Positions 63,619 to 64,000 of a stretch of DNA of 64,000 bases are shown one piece after another. How positions within the stretch are numbered: position 1 is the stretch's first letter; the number at the start of each line of letters is the position of its first letter. The translations under genes were made by a program, and so were the position numbers. Origin of the DNA: Sphingobium cloacae (GTDB lineage: Bacteria > Pseudomonadota > Alphaproteobacteria > Sphingomonadales > Sphingomonadaceae); the NCBI RefSeq assembly GCF_002355855.1, contig NZ_AP017656.1:124001-188000 (forward strand), read 5' to 3'. The notes beneath the pieces were generated by a model that was not told the origin of the DNA, made no database searches, and saw nothing but the letters and a program-made list of their open reading frames with translations.

Positions 63619-64000
63619 TGTGACGGCCGCCCGCTGGCGGCCGCGCAAACGACTTTGGGGCCTGTATGGCGGTCTCGTCGCGGGAAGCGTGGTGCTCGGC
63701 GCGATCAGCGACTGGCGCGACAATCACGCGCTCCTGATCAACACCACCGACTCGCTTCCGAACTGGGCGTTCGTCATCCACCGGAGCAAGGTGCCGGTCA
63801 GGGGCGAGTACGTCTTCTTCGATCCGCCCCCCAGCGACCTGGTGCGGCGCCATTTCGGCGACAAGCCGCAGATGTTCGGCAAGATCGTCTACGGCCTGCC
63901 GGGCGACGTTGTGGCGCACTGGCACCGCGCCGTGACGGTGAACGGACGGGTCGTGGGCTACACCAAGCCCACGACCAGAAGCGGCGAGCGGCTCGCGATC
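63599..64000 (+). CDS. traF: TraF-type S26 signal peptidase (partial)
   Basis: 134 residues before the window ends. One membrane span (LWGLYGGLVAGSVVLGAIS), then nucleophile Ser52 in NTTDSLPNWAFVIHRS and the general-base Lys95 in GKIVYGLPGDVV, the S26 family dyad. Conjugative TraF peptidases mature the pilin or other transfer proteins. The ATG lies 20 bases inside the trbI-like gene. The 3' end is outside the window. Confidence 0.85.
   Translation, partial: MAVAVSNVTAARWRPRKRLWGLYGGLVAGSVVLGAISDWRDNHALLINTTDSLPNWAFVIHRSKVPVRGEYVFFDPPPSDLVRRHFGDKPQMFGKIVYGLPGDVVAHWHRAVTVNGRVVGYTKPTTRSGERLAI

Overview
The window is GC-rich with dense, frequently overlapping genes. It looks like part of a large conjugative plasmid from an alphaproteobacterium, most likely a sphingomonad. 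The evidence is an F-type conjugation operon at the right end, DUF1173 plasmid proteins, copper and divalent-metal resistance genes, a TniA/TniB transposon and several accessory blocks. No rRNA, tRNA, CRISPR array, replication or partition genes were seen.

Layout. (1) 1-10,620: metal-response region. Two CnrY/CnrX-type anti-sigma/sensor sets flank a 3.07-kb tni-type transposon, whose right end truncates the ECF sigma gene of the second set. copC-copD, a methyltransferase, and a CueR-controlled copper P-type ATPase with its cueR gene follow. Three identically spaced copies of AGGGGT-N12-TGCGTA sit in front of both cnrY-like genes and copC. (2) 10,700-32,065: metabolic and stress island. It holds PHA synthase, a MaoC/phosphotransacylase fusion, acetate kinase, enoyl-ACP reductase (interrupted by an in-frame stop), a phasin, a complete N-ATPase operon (atpDCQRBEFAG) with sodium-type ligands in subunit c, oleate hydratase, an orphan FixJ-type regulator, PRPP synthetase, an AMP/thymidine phosphorylase, a beta-CASP RNase-like hydrolase and small membrane proteins. 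(3) 32,237-34,750: decay zone with a broken cytochrome c, a PepSY protein with an apparent CTG start, and a DUF1173 gene broken by an internal inversion. (4) 34,798-37,795: a compact overlapping operon coding for a double winged-helix protein, a TIR-domain protein with the same C-terminal module, and a tyrosine recombinase, behind a TGTTGA/TCAACA operator-like palindrome. This is the best candidate for an undescribed system. (5) 37,886-44,362: GST, flavin monooxygenase, cyclopropane fatty acid synthase, then hdeD-hsp20-hsp20-degP-like protease, with a ROSE-type RNA thermometer candidate before the first hsp20. (6) 44,538-48,825: Hachiman-type defence (HamA DUF1837 nuclease and HamB helicase) plus a downstream orphan. 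(7) 49,492-52,145: SGNH-like protein, a small secreted protein, and an intact copy of the small membrane protein/DUF1173 pair seen damaged in region 3. (8) 52,256-64,000: lytic transglycosylase, XRE regulator, a GTCCGC-rich control region, then traA-L-E-K-B-dsbC-V-C-orf-trbI-traF, running off the window.

Putting this together (inference): the transfer backbone carries cargo for metal efflux, for energy and carbon storage under stress, for protein-folding stress, and for anti-phage defence. Much of the cargo lies between two related membrane-protein/DUF1173 pairs in the same orientation.
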